Shown here in pieces: positions 36,701 to 47,860 of a stretch of DNA of 64,000 bases. This DNA is from Ignelater luminosus (lineage: Eukaryota; Arthropoda; Insecta; Coleoptera; Elateridae): positions 85,686 to 149,685 of the forward strand of contig VTPC01003451.1 of the NCBI GenBank assembly GCA_011009095.1. The letters are read 5' to 3'. The notes under the pieces were generated by a model that was not told where the DNA came from, ran no database searches, and saw only the letters and a list, made by a program, of their open reading frames with translations. Each line of letters begins with the position of its first letter. Position 1 is the stretch's first letter. A program made the translations under genes and the position numbers.

Positions 36701-36943
36701 ATGTTCACTAACGGTCGTCCAATGAACGTCCAAACACGGATATTCTATGGATATCCGAATTAAGTCTGTGGATGGCCGGACGACTTTTGGATGACAAATG
36801 GATGTTCAGTAGACGTCCACTAACGGTCGTCCACTGGACGTTCAAACACGGACGTCTTATGGATGTCCAATTTACGTCCATGGACGTTAGGACGAAATTT
36901 GGATGACAAATGAACGTCCACTGGATGTCCGGTGCTATATGGG
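33759..36943. mobile_element. TIR element with GGACGTCCA-array arms, mariner nested inside
   Basis: Outer ends CCCATATAGCAC (33759) and GTGCTATATGGG (36932-36943) are exact inverse copies. Inward of each lies an array of short units around GGACGTCCA/GGACATCC: 33771-34260 on the left, turning into TTTGGACATAATTCGGACGA-like units, and 36370-36930 on the right. The interior includes a 5'-truncated mariner (35342-36223) and about 1.2 kb of other A+T-rich DNA with no recognisable transposase. The flanks share CATA if the ends are placed one or two bases further out, a possible 4-bp target duplication. Superfamily not assigned. Overlapping open frames at 33656-34250 are products of the array. Confidence 0.7.
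35342..36223 (+). pseudogene. Mariner transposase, 5'-truncated copy
   Basis: About 0.9 kb matching the mariner at 58685-59981 in the same family and reading frame, starting inside the N-terminal helix-turn-helix (LIKQNRHVTYRE equivalent) and running to the 3' TIR (CAACCCTCG, then TA). The frame shifts early through nine A where the other copy has eight (35453-35461). From the Met at 35525 it is open for 210 residues to a natural stop (GEYFEKQ), with the catalytic D34D acids present: D in TGDESW, D in YHDN, D in YSPDLTPND. It lacks the 5' TIR and N-terminus. Inactive, but its C-terminal frame is intact where the other copy is broken. Confidence 0.92.
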
Positions 36944-39051
36944 AACATACCTTCCTAATAATCTACAGTTTTAGCTTTCTTTAATCAAATTAAAAATTAA
37001 ATTATTATTCTATTACTTTACATGTTTTCTTGGTTAAATAGAATTGGATTTGGCTAGATTTCACCAAAAGGACGTGCAGTTTTATAGCATATGTAATCGT
37101 ATTAATGATAATAAAAGGCAATAATATAAGACATAGTTTATATACATCTTTATTTTCACAAAATAAACTATAACTAGTATACATTATACCCCAGTCTTTG
37201 TCCCAGTATACACGATCAAAGTCAAACGTAAAATCAAGGAAAACGAAAACAAACCCATGATCACATGTAATAACAGCATGATATACTACATTATTATATT
37301 ACATTATACCTATAATGTTAGTAGTAGGGATGGTAGGTTTATACTTGGCAGAAAGCTGAAGTGTACATGTAGTTGCATATACTCAAGGGGGTTAAAAAGT
37401 GCTCCTGCTGTGAGACAACTTACACAACAGGAATATCCTAGGCGTCCCCTAGAAAATTCTATGTTGTCTTAGTAATGTAATTCGGGAAGTCCATCATTTG
37501 TAGATTCTTCTAGTGAGATATATATTTAATTTGCTCGTCTGAATAATACCTAAAAGATAATTGTCTCCTCATACGTTTATTAGAATCATGTTGTGCAGTT
37601 TTTTCTATAGACGCGCGACTAACCGTAATTCTAATTTTGTCGAAATTCTCTTCAGTAAAATAAGTTCGTTTAAAAGTTAAGAAACTGAAAGAATCCAGTA
37701 ATTGATATATTAATATGTTCAAACGTATTTTTATATTTATACACTGAAAGTCCTTAGTTCTCCGTCAATGAATGTTTTATCTGTACAACAACGGAGCAAA
37801 AAGCCATGCCAATAACATGAGTCAGTCAGTGATTCAGATGATTAAAGCAGTTACCGGTTGTTAGCGGTACCCGTGTTAATGTCGAGCACTTAGAGGGGTC
37901 GTTGTAAATTGGTTTCCGAGATCCCAAAGTCTAATTATTATTGCATTATAGATCAGCGATGGGCAAGCAGTTTTCTGAAAATACGTAAATGCAGGTATTT
38001 AAAACAGACTGGTAACCGGTTTGAGGAGGGCTTTTCTAAACTCTGCAGATTTCTTCCATCGTTAGTCGTCCATTGGACATCTTAGTTTGGTCTACACTTC
38101 ATCTGAATATTTCTATGCATATAATGGGGTCGTTTCCTAAAATGGACTTATTGGAATCTAGACACATATTATTGTTCTAGACAGGATATATAGTTAATAT
38201 CCATTAACAGTTTTTTCTGTAATATGATAATTAAAGAGTTGTAAGGAAATAAAATAATTTTTCTTTACTAGTGACGTCATAGTTCGTTGGTAGACGGTCT
38301 GTACAAATAGTAGAGCTGACAACATCGCAATCACGTTGTTGTGTCTTTGCTGTCATTCGTTAGTTGTCGGGTTTCTCCGTCTGCTGCATGTATTCAAAGT
38401 TGTGACAAATGTACGTTTACTTTGTGTGCTATTTGGGTTGCTGTTTTCGGAAGGATAAATAAAGCCCAGTATCTTTAAAAGTGACCAAAAAAATAGGCAC
38501 GAAAGACATCGCTAAATGAGATATTACTAAAATTAGAGTTTTTTTGTAGTTAATTAATGAAATAAACCTCACGAAAGTTGCTACAGAGATGCAGCTGCTG
38601 ACTATAAATCTCCTGTGAAGATTTATAATATTTATGTTTGTTTCTGACGATATGTTTTATTGTTGTGTGTGGCAACAGTGTGATTTTTAAATTTCCAATA
38701 GAGGTCGCAACAATAGTGTTTTTCTCCTATAGGTCATTTACGGTGTTGATTCTCAACGTTTTTAGGAAAACCAAATTTCTAAGCTGTCGCTAAATATACA
38801 GGACGAAATTTGCCAAATCTCCGTGACTTACCGTACTATTTTATAATTTGGAATGGATTATAATATGTAGTACACGCATACTGAGAGTGTGCAATACATT
38901 TGAAGAAAATCAAACAATAAAAGCAATTTTAAATTAACATGATAAAAGATATAAACAATTGTGTCTTAAATTTTATTTTTCTTACTTTATTACAATAACT
39001 TATTTAACAACAAATTAGTAGGTACATTAATTTTGTCACAATCTTTACAAA
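36944..39051. other. Gene-free interval downstream of the receptor gene
   Basis: No domain-bearing frame. Poly(A) signals for the receptor (AATAAA read leftwards) lie near 38985. A sequence at 37372-37412 is an inverted match of 33056-33102. The G+C-richer patch around 38280-38420 has no recognised function. Confidence 0.4.
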
Positions 39052-40302
39052 TCAATTTACACCAATACTGTTTTCCTTGCGTGAGTATTGTTCAGATATA
39101 CCATTATTTTCTTCATTCAAATTTAATTTAGTCGTACTTTTTGAACGTCTATGATGCAATAAAAAATCACCAACAGCTTTCAAAGGACTTAATTTTAATG
39201 ACTTAACAGGACTGTGTAAAAAATCCCCTGAAAATGTCTTTATTGTCTTTTTCTCATTTTGCTCAACTACGCTACCACTCCTAATAAACTTCTTTGGTTG
39301 TTCTTGTTTTTCTTTATTTAATTCAGTTTCTACTAAAAATAAGCCACGAGTTAACTGCGGAGACGATGACGATAAGCAGTTCGTTTTTAATTTATTAAGC
39401 GCCGACGTAACGTCCGCACGGTCACTATTTGTGTTCATAGTTTCACTCGAGCTGTTTTGAACGTCTTCATCGTTTGACACGTTCAAGCTTGGAATGTAAT
39501 CGTCTAAGAACACATCATCGTCTCCTTCTTCCAACTCTAAAGGTTCTTCAACATACCCGCTGTTTACTCTTCCACTACTTTCACTATGACTTCTTGTGTT
39601 TTTATGTAGAGAAATTTCTCTACTTCTGGAATGATCTTCGGAAATTGAGGGAACTTCAGATATCCTCCAAATTTCTCTTGCTGTGTCTCCAGTAGGTGCA
39701 GCAGCTAAAGTGGCAGTTTGAGTAACAATAGAAGAAATCTTTGGTGGGTTAGGTAAGCTATGGGATTTAGTCATAAGTCTGTTACTTAAAGACATTTGAG
39801 ATTCACTTAATTTAGTCTGTTGAGATAAAGCAAGCGCACTTCGAGATTCACGAACTGATTGCAGTCTTCGATGACTGTAATTACTTTGAAATCCTATATT
39901 AGATCCTAATGAAGGCCTTCCATTAACACCAACATTTGCTACTGACGGATCAACATAACCAAACAGTTTAAAAAGAAAACACTTTAGTGCTGCTCGAAAA
40001 TCTCTTAAATGATAAGCGTAGAGTAATGGATTTCCAGCTGAATTCAGATGGGAAAGTATTACACAGAACAGCATGAACGTTGAGTTAACTTGGAAACAAT
40101 CTTTACAAAATGCTAATATAAAGTTTATCGTGTACAAAGGAATCCAGCAAATCATGAAGAATAATACGATTATAGAAAGATTCTGAGTTGCTTTCACTTC
40201 TCTCTTCTGTTGAGCTCCTAACATTCTTAGCATCGTTCCACCATGAGTACGGCCTGTTGTTGATGTTCCATTTTCTGGATTCATCGTTACTATTTGTCTC
40301 AG
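39052..40302 (-). CDS. AdoR: Adenosine receptor (class A GPCR), last coding exon: TM6, TM7, C-tail
   Basis: Follows the exon at 43804-44015 in phase 0 after a 3.5-kb intron (acceptor TTTTTACAG|CTGAG at 40303). It starts in the third intracellular loop (LRQIVTMNPEN... with QQKREVKATQNL before TM6) and contains the TM6 motif CWIP in FMICWIPLYTINFILAF and the TM7 motif NPLLY in SHLNSAGNPLLYAY, followed by a helix-8-like LRDFRAALKCFLFK. These match adenosine receptors closely (HLNS...NP.IYAYR..EFR). The long tail of about 310 residues is Ser/Thr-rich and probably disordered, with many potential phosphorylation sites, as in insect adenosine receptors. The family signals through G proteins to adenylate cyclase. 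The TM1-TM3 exons were not found in the window. Confidence 0.88.
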   Translation of the reverse strand: MRQIVTMNPENGTSTTGRTHGGTMLRMLGAQQKREVKATQNLSIIVLFFMICWIPLYTINFILAFCKDCFQVNSTFMLFCVILSHLNSAGNPLLYAYHLRDFRAALKCFLFKLFGYVDPSVANVGVNGRPSLGSNIGFQSNYSHRRLQSVRESRSALALSQQTKLSESQMSLSNRLMTKSHSLPNPPKISSIVTQTATLAAAPTGDTAREIWRISEVPSISEDHSRSREISLHKNTRSHSESSGRVNSGYVEEPLELEEGDDDVFLDDYIPSLNVSNDEDVQNSSSETMNTNSDRADVTSALNKLKTNCLSSSSPQLTRGLFLVETELNKEKQEQPKKFIRSGSVVEQNEKKTIKTFSGDFLHSPVKSLKLSPLKAVGDFLLHHRRSKSTTKLNLNEENNGISEQYSRKENSIGVN

Positions 40303-42299
40303 CTGTAAAAAAGAAAAAAATTAATACAATATTTAAATACCACACCTCATATTTAGTTAAGAAGGGTGTGAAACGAGATTATTATAATAAACTGGTTCTA
40401 TTACGAGATTACTGTTATTATACATTAGCCAAATGAGATTTTGGTTTAAATTTAACAGCAACGCAATCAAACATAAGCAGGGCAGTGTAAATCTTTTTAG
40501 CCTTAGATATAATTTTAACTTTTATAAACAAAACACATTGATAAATTAAGACAGATAAAAACCATTTAAATCTTTTATTCTCTAGAATGACTTTACTATC
40601 ACAGGTGCGTCTTTATCTTTCTCATATTTCTAATGGTAACTACAGATGCAGTTTTTGTCGTCTTTTGGCTAAAGCTTTAGTTTCTCATCTTCCTTTTCAG
40701 TCAAGAATAGGAATGCCAGAAAGGATAAGGGTAAAGTAATAAGAGCTAATCTTAGGGTGTTAATGTTCTTTCATATCCAAACAGCTACCAAAAGGTGCTA
40801 CAGTACTACTCTTTATGTCTTACGTTAGTCATCTAGTGCAACATTTCTTAACCTGGAGATGGCGAATGTCTCTAAAAGGAGTCACCTGGCTCTGAGTATC
40901 ATCTTCCTTTGATTTGTGTTACAATCTATAGTGAACAACAGAACTAAATCAAATCAAGTTCTAGAGCTAGTTCTCGTGCTGACCAGTAATGGTTGTGTTA
41001 AACGCGACACAAGTTAAAAGAAATTATTAGTTGGTTCAGTTCTTTTCGTATTTAACTATCATGCTATAGGTCTGTAGTTTGAGGATCTCTAGACACGTTC
41101 GACTCTTTGTAGCGAAGGCAGACCAAACGTAATAGGCTTCGCAGTACTGAAAGACAATCCATCAGTAGAACATATAGTTTGTTGTTCTTGGCCTTTATTT
41201 AATGACTGCCTCCAATGCTACTATGACACAATGCCACAGGAGAAATCTACAGAAAATCTAGAAACTGCTAGAGACATTCTTACTATCCATATTAAATTTT
41301 TATTGGAATTACAACCTTAATTTGACGGCAAGCCGTAGAAACTATTTAGTATCAAAAATATTTGCTAGAAAAGGAAATCACGTCAAAAGTCGATGACAGT
41401 AAATCATTCACCATTCAGGTAATACTATTAAGAAATTTTATTACTTCAATACTAACACAATATAAGTCTTTACACACCGAAATGGTACCTGAAAAGCCAA
41501 GCTTGAGTTTCTTAAGGTTCAAGAGAAAACTCTGTTAGAGTTTTCCAGGTTTTGTGAAACTAGTTAATTAATTACAAAAATGAGTTAGTTAATTTTCCAC
41601 AGATGTCTTTGTCTTTTTGGAGAATTGTCAACATTATGTTCGCTAACATTATAAATCTGGACTACGAAAGAGAAAGCAGTGTGCCAGAGGAACAAGCTAA
41701 GGTCGATATTCTCCCAACAGATATTAGATTCAACTTCTGCATAGCAAATTTATAAATCAGGCTGTCGATTTGGACAAGGCGGCTACACTGAACATTTTCA
41801 GAACAAACCCCAAGCCCCATCACGGATTCCCAAACGCAAGATTGAAGATCCTTCAATAAATCTTGTTGATATATGCCCTAGTTCCGTCCATAGGACTCAC
41901 AGATACCGTCTTTCTCTATTTTAGGTTAACTGGACGCCATGTTTAATGACGCGTTTTGAACTTACAGGAGATTCGGACGCTATACAGATACACTCGTAGT
42001 AGCGGGGGATTGAAGCTTGGAACCCACCTCTCACCAAAATCTATCCCTTATGAGTGCGGCTTACATCCCGCATTTAAACTCCTCGCATGACTGAAGAGAA
42101 GGTTCGTCCATGAGAAAATCACAAGGATAAAACATTTATTGGTTCAAAGTGGTTGTGTTCAGCAGCAGTAGCAAGCGCTTTTAAAAGTGTTGTTTTTGCG
42201 ACGTTTGCTGTTTTGACTGCTCCTTGACACCAACAGGGCATACTGTGCATGCAAAAATTACCTTTTGTGAATACATACTGACTAATAATGACCAGAAAG
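40303..42299 (-). other. Receptor intron, 3' part
   Basis: Mostly unassigned. Around 40826-40895 the sequence TTTCTTAACCTGGAGATGG...GGAGTCACCTGGC resembles a hAT element end, without a matching second end. An open frame at 41662-41856 shows no domain. Confidence 0.35.
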
Positions 42300-42891
42300 T
42301 CAAAACGAATTACTTAGATGATTTCTTGCATTGTGGCGACATCTATTAGGGATTTTTGAATCAGAAAAAGAAGCGTATGGCCTACTATAGTTTGTATTTT
42401 CTGTAATTTCTTCTAAAGAAGGATAGTAGATTGCATCGACTATAGCGAGTGGAACACACTCTCTTTCTCGTGAGAATTTGAGTCCTGCCGATTCCAAATA
42501 CCATTTGAGGTTCATGAAATTGTCTGATGGAGACCAGGAAGGTGCCGCCGTGCCGTCCCGCATCCTGATGAGACCATTCATGTAGTCCTGGAAGTGACGT
42601 TATTTAGTAAAGTTGTCGTAGCTATCTTTAACCACTATCATCAATGCATATTCTGGTTAAGCAACGTAATAGTTCTCCCTATTATCTGATCAAATTGCTG
42701 AATGGGTCAATATTGCCGGTCGCAGGACATGGTTGGAAGATACCAAGATGAACAATCAAAATTAACTTTTTGAACAAGACCGTCAGTTTGCGATATCCTA
42801 ACAGGAGTCTTTTAAGAATTCTTACTTTTGTTGGCCCTGTACGAAATATTTGTACATAATCTTCATATAATCTTTTTCGATCTTTCTCCAT
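42300..42891 (-). CDS. Candidate two-exon gene of unknown function inside the receptor intron
   Basis: Exon 1 is 42826-42891 (ATG at 42891, 22 codons, MEKDRKRLYEDYVQIFRTGP..) ending at AAA|GTAAGA. Exon 2 is 42300-42587, entered from CTTCCAG in phase 0 (DYMNGLIRMRDGTAAPSW...) and ending with TGA. The 238-bp intron has standard borders and the join keeps frame, giving 118 residues with ordinary composition (W, C, Y and charged residues spread through). AATAAA lies at 42135-42140 on the same strand. No signal peptide or membrane segment. I do not recognise the protein. It could be a lineage-restricted gene, part of a larger gene, or a transposon fragment. Confidence 0.4.
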
Positions 42892-43803
42892 TAATATACT
42901 TAACCTATAAGTATTACGTATTAGTCACACAACTATTCTAATAATATCATCAAATTTAGCCCTTGTATATGTAGACAGACTGCAGTATTTGGCAGATAGA
43001 GACAGATGTGAAGATATAGTCATGCTTCAGCGCTAGAATGCTTATCTTCTCCACAAGATTGTAGCTCAGCTATTTAAGCATTAAGTTAAACTGAAAACGT
43101 CTATAGCTGCAGAGCGTTGTACTAACTGCATAAAACGATCTTGTACGCCGCCTTAAGCAAGTAAATTCGACATCTAGAAAACTATTGTAAGATTCTGGGC
43201 AACATACTCCTGTGCTAAGCACTTAAACTACCTGCATCTTATTTAAGAAGATGCTTCGTTTCTACTATCCATGACTTTCCTTGTTTGTCAGTCAAAAGAT
43301 TCTTCTGTGTCAATTTTCTTGGTGCTTACTATGAAGCAGAGGCCTATTATTATAAGAAACCAAAAATAATTCTTTTGCAAGTTGATTTCTAATATAACAT
43401 AACCAACCTTTGCCTGGATTGAAGAAAGTGAAGATCTGAATTCATTTGTTATTTTCATTCAGATTCACTCTTCTGCTTCGATTCTGTAACTAAGTATTAA
43501 CTTCCACTTTGTCTTGTTTACTTGACCATATTTTTAGCAGCGGAATGAATCAATGGTGACAGCTAGAGTGGGCTTAAAACATTAATGAGATGTTTTGGGA
43601 AAGGATGCATTCTTGACATGGAAAGCATGATCTTTGAGGAATTTGTTGAATACAAAACGATAAGGTTTGACTTTGGTCTTTACGTTTCAGAAAAATTCTG
43701 ACTACAGTCAAAGTTCAATAATGGTGGAAATACTCAAGATTATTTCTATTACGCTCTTAATGAGAACCTGATGTAGAAATTGGTTAGAAATAAAATAACT
43801 TAC

Positions 43804-44015
43804 CTGTTTTAGTACAACTCTATAAATATGTGCATAAAAAGCTGCTAGTAGAAGAGCTGGAGTGATGATTGTGACAAAATAAAGAAAGACGAGGTAGTGA
43901 GGGTCCATAACTTTCAAAAAGTAGCATTTAAAATCGTCTCCTCCTTTTTGATGCCAACCCATTAATGGAAGAAATCCAATAAAACATCCGGCAACCCAGC
44001 AGATGCTGATGATAA
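43804..44015 (-). CDS. AdoR: Adenosine receptor exon: TM4, second extracellular loop, TM5
   Basis: A 212-bp exon between TTTTTGCAG (acceptor, read leftwards) and CAG|GTAAGT. It codes for about 70 residues: IISICWVAGCFIGFLPLMGW (TM4, with the PxxGW ending typical of adenosine receptors), then GGDDFKC, whose Cys should form the conserved disulphide to TM3, then YLVFLYFVTIITPALLLAAF (TM5) and IYRVVLKQ. Phase 2 at the start requires one base from an upstream exon. The upstream neighbour is the 3' end of the beta-tubulin gene, about 140 bp away, so the preceding receptor exon must lie beyond that gene. Confidence 0.88.
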
Positions 44016-44154
44016 CTGCAAAAAGAAACAAAATATAAAAATGTGAACAGTACTGTACACTCAATTGTTTAAAATATTTAAAATCATTTTATTTCTTATA
44101 AAATTTTATTTCAGTTGTTTTAATTTAAAATACATAAAAGTTTCTCAATTATTA

Positions 44155-45573
44155 TTAAATGTCGTCAGGATCCTCTTCATCGAAATCATACAATTCTTCA
44201 GGTCCTTCAGGAAGAGCTTCTTGATGCTGCTGATATTCCGAAATGAGATCATGCATATTTGATTCAGCTTCCCAGAATTCTCGTTCGTCCATGCCTTCGC
44301 CCGTATACCAATGTAAGAATGCTTTTCTTCTAAACATTGCCGAAAATTGTTCACCAATTCTTTTGAAGAGTTCTTGAATGGCGGTCGTATTTCCAATAAA
44401 AGTAGCAGCCATCCTCAGTCCCCTTGGAGGTATGTCACATACTGCAGCCTTGATATTATTAGGAATCCATTCCACGAAATAAGAACTATTTTTATTTTGT
44501 ATATTGAGCATTTGCTCATCAACTTCTTTAGTTGACATTCTCCCTCTAAAAATGGAAGCAGCTGTTAAATATTTCCCTCTTCGGGGATCACAAGCACACA
44601 TCATATTCTTAGCGTCAAACATTTGTTGCACCAAGTCAGGAACTGTTATTGCTCTATATTGTTGACTTCCTCGAGATGTTAATGGCACAAAACCAGGCAT
44701 AAAAAAATGTAGTCTAGGATATGGGACCATATTAACTAGAATTTTTCTTAAATCTGCATTTAATTGTCCTGGAAATCGTATACAAGTAGTTATTCCAGAC
44801 ATAGCTGCAGAAATTAAGTGGTTGAGATCTCCATAAGACGGCCCTGATAATTTTAATGTTCGGTAACATATATCATACAATGCTTCGTTATCTATTACGT
44901 AAGTCTCGTCTGTACTTTCTACTAAATGATGAATACTCATAGTAGCATTATAAGGTTCCACTACAGTATCCGATACTTTAGGACTTGGAATGATTGTGAA
45001 TGTACTAATAATTCTGTCAGGATATTCTTCTCTAATTTTCCCTAATAATAATGTACCCATCCCTGACCCAGTACCTCCACCAATAGAATGTATTACTTGA
45101 AAACCTTGCATACAATCACATCCTTCAGCTTCTTTCCTTATAATATCCAAACTTATATCGCACAATTCGGCGCCTTCCGTATAATGTCCTTTAGCCCAGT
45201 TATTACCAGCTCCAGCTTGTCCGAAAATAAAATTATCAGGGCGAAACAGCTGTCCGAAAGGCATAGATCTAACGGCGTCCATCGTTCCCGGTTCTAAATC
45301 AATGAGAACCGCACGTGGCACAAATTTGCCACCTGTAGCTTCGTTGAAATACACATTGATTCTTTCCAGTTGAAGGTCTGAGTCTCCGTGATAATGGCCT
45401 CTAGGGTCTATGCCATGTTCGTCGGATATTACTTCCCAAAACTAATAAAAGGTTTCGTGAATTTAGGTTATGTTGGGGGATATTATTATTATTGTTGTTA
45501 GAAATTGTTTTCTTACTTTTGATCCAACGTTATTTCCACATTGTCCTATTTGTATGTGAACTATTTCACGCAT
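44155..45573 (-). CDS. Beta-tubulin, divergent isoform
   Basis: Two exons: 45517-45573 ([19 protein letters not shown], 19 codons) and 44155-45441 (from [10 protein letters not shown] to the stop), split by a 75-bp intron in phase 0, giving 447 residues, the normal length. Seen: the MREI start used in tubulin mRNA autoregulation, GQCGN at the nucleotide site, the GGGTGSG GTP-binding loop near residue 140, [28 protein letters not shown], and [15 protein letters not shown] near the C-terminus. It polymerises with alpha-tubulin into microtubules. It departs from major beta-tubulins at many normally invariant places ([45 protein letters not shown]), and its acidic tail ([17 protein letters not shown]) lacks the axonemal EGEFEEE-type motif in canonical form. 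This fits a tissue-restricted isoform, possibly germline, which is inference. AATAAA read leftwards lies near 44090. Confidence 0.94.
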
Positions 45574-47860
45574 CTTTATTTGGAGTTTTGTATCAAAGTA
45601 ACTTTAAAGTAAATTTAGAAGAGAAACTTGAAAATTTTTACTTTTTTTTGGTATATTAATGTCATTGATGTAATTTTAACATGACTGTCATGCTGTATTC
45701 AAGACCTTCTGAGATTCTTTCTTTTGGGTATTGTGGCATTTCTAAAAACTACAACAAACAATCGAAATCTTGTATTGTTCATTATTCTGAACACAGTAGA
45801 TGTCGTTCTATTCCACCAATTCTAACAGGCCTAGCCGTTCTTGTCTGATTTATTTAGGGAATTTGCAAAACACGTCACGTTGGATGTAAGTTATTTCTTT
45901 ACGTTTTAGAAAGGTCTATTCGTTATGCTAATTTTATAACGCGGTGAAAATGAATTTTTTTTACGGTCTACAGGTATGATTAATGTGCTTTATCTTGTAA
46001 AAAGTGTTAAGATCATTTGGAAATTATCGTTTCGCTTAGTGCTACACTAAGATTCCGTTTAATAATTAATGTAAATAGTGTATAAATACTTCTATTTTAG
46101 CTTCGAAATTCTAAAGCTACAGAGTGTATTTCACATTTTGTATATTTCCCTAGATATTTAATTTTACCTTATCGATAAATGTTGTTCGTCGCTATGTTAT
46201 TTATAAATTTAAGAAATAAAAGTTCTTCGGTTAGTAGAATATTAACCTTTCGTTTCATTTGCAAATAATACATTCTCTTCCCTCTCGCTCTCTCTGTTGC
46301 GGATGAATAAAGATGGAACATCTTAAAAATTCAATGTATCTCAATTTCGTTATTTTATATTTCAATATTCCTAGAATTTCGTAGCCCTTGTCAATGCATA
46401 TATAAATTATGTTTATGACCTGCCTCTTGATACTATATGCAAATTAGTTTTGTTGGGCTATATGTGTCTAAACAGAGGAGTGTGAGTGAATTACCACAGC
46501 TTAACTGTTCCCCAATGAACGAAATCCTGCCGTTATTCCCGCGAATCATTTCATCGAGGGGAAAGGACACTTCAATATGGCGTTAGCCCAACGCCCTTTT
46601 TCTTTGCGAATTTTTAGTCAGTCAGCATCAAGTCTTGTCCTGCTTTAGACGCGGTGTTAATACACGCACAGTTCCGTATCGTACCTGGAGATCTTCTCCG
46701 TGAAGTATTTACAGAAGTCGCGAAATCTAATAAGATTTAGCTACCGAGGTTGTGTAACCTATTCCGTACGATTATTTCGGATTGTAACCAAGCATCGCGA
46801 GCTTCTAATCTTCGTTAATAATAAATTCCCTGTAGAACAGGAAGATATCGTTGTGTTTTTTTATTATCGTCTATATCGTACCGTCTCGACAAGTGATCGT
46901 TTAAAATAAAATTTCCTGGGGTTCCCCGATAATTGATGATTTGGCTCGCCCAATCTAGGCAGCGTTGTATTCCCAGCCGCCGACCTTATCGATTGTTTAT
47001 CGTGTAGGTGAATGTGCCGTGCTTTCGTTGTGTATATATATCGTTGGATTAATTATCGCTCTGCAAAGACATCTAACGTTTTGTTAGTTGTAAGTTTATT
47101 TTACTGTATATTTACGTCATTTAATTCTTAGAGCGATTACCGCAGAAATATCTTATCACTATTGTTAGTTGTATTTCTTGGAAGTTACTGCAAGAGCACG
47201 TTGCGTCTCTTTGTTTATTACGAACCCAACAATCTTTAATAGTTACTTTACTTTAGCTTATTGAAACAGTAAACTAAATTCAATTCCTAGTAAGTTTATT
47301 ATAAACAAATATAAATGAAGAAGCTTACTTCATATTAGTTTAAGAGTTTATTGTATTATTCAAAATTTGCAGAGTTTGAATCTGTTTGTTTACCTTTAAC
47401 GTTCCTTTAAGAACAATAGATATTTGATTTAATATTGAAGTTTATTACCGAAATTCTATAAATCATTGACTCACGTTTATTTCTTTTCTGTAATAAGAGT
47501 AACAACATTGAAAATAGAGGCCACAAGATTGTTAATCGACTTTAGTAAATACCGCTCAATTCTTTGATTGTACTCAATGTACACCGTTTATTCTGTGTTT
47601 ACTGATACTGTGTGTAACTTGAACTTATGTTCTCTTGTTTCGTTTGTTGAGTACCCTACCTGTAAATATTTGTTATTTCTACGTGTGCTAATAGATGTTG
47701 CGTCATTTAATAGTGTCACCAAACTCACTTTTACACGTAACAAAAGTTATGCGTTCAATGCAATTACAACATTTTTAGACAAATATTTTTTAATGAGTCT
47801 GAAACTAGAAATCAAATACTTTCGTGACCAGACAATTCACACATAATTCAAGACTAATAC
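45574..47860. other. Tubulin upstream region and unassigned DNA
   Basis: The first few hundred bases must hold the tubulin promoter; no TATA box could be singled out. A patch at about 46490-47060 is richer in CpG than its surroundings and includes TATATATATCG near 47033, so it may be a promoter or 5'-UTR exon of an unplaced gene. A frame at 47568-47846 has no domain. Confidence 0.35.

Noticed and set aside
40826..40895. hAT-like TTTCTTAACCTGGAGATGG stretch
   Set aside because: No matching inverted end or target duplication was found, so it is only mentioned in the intron note.
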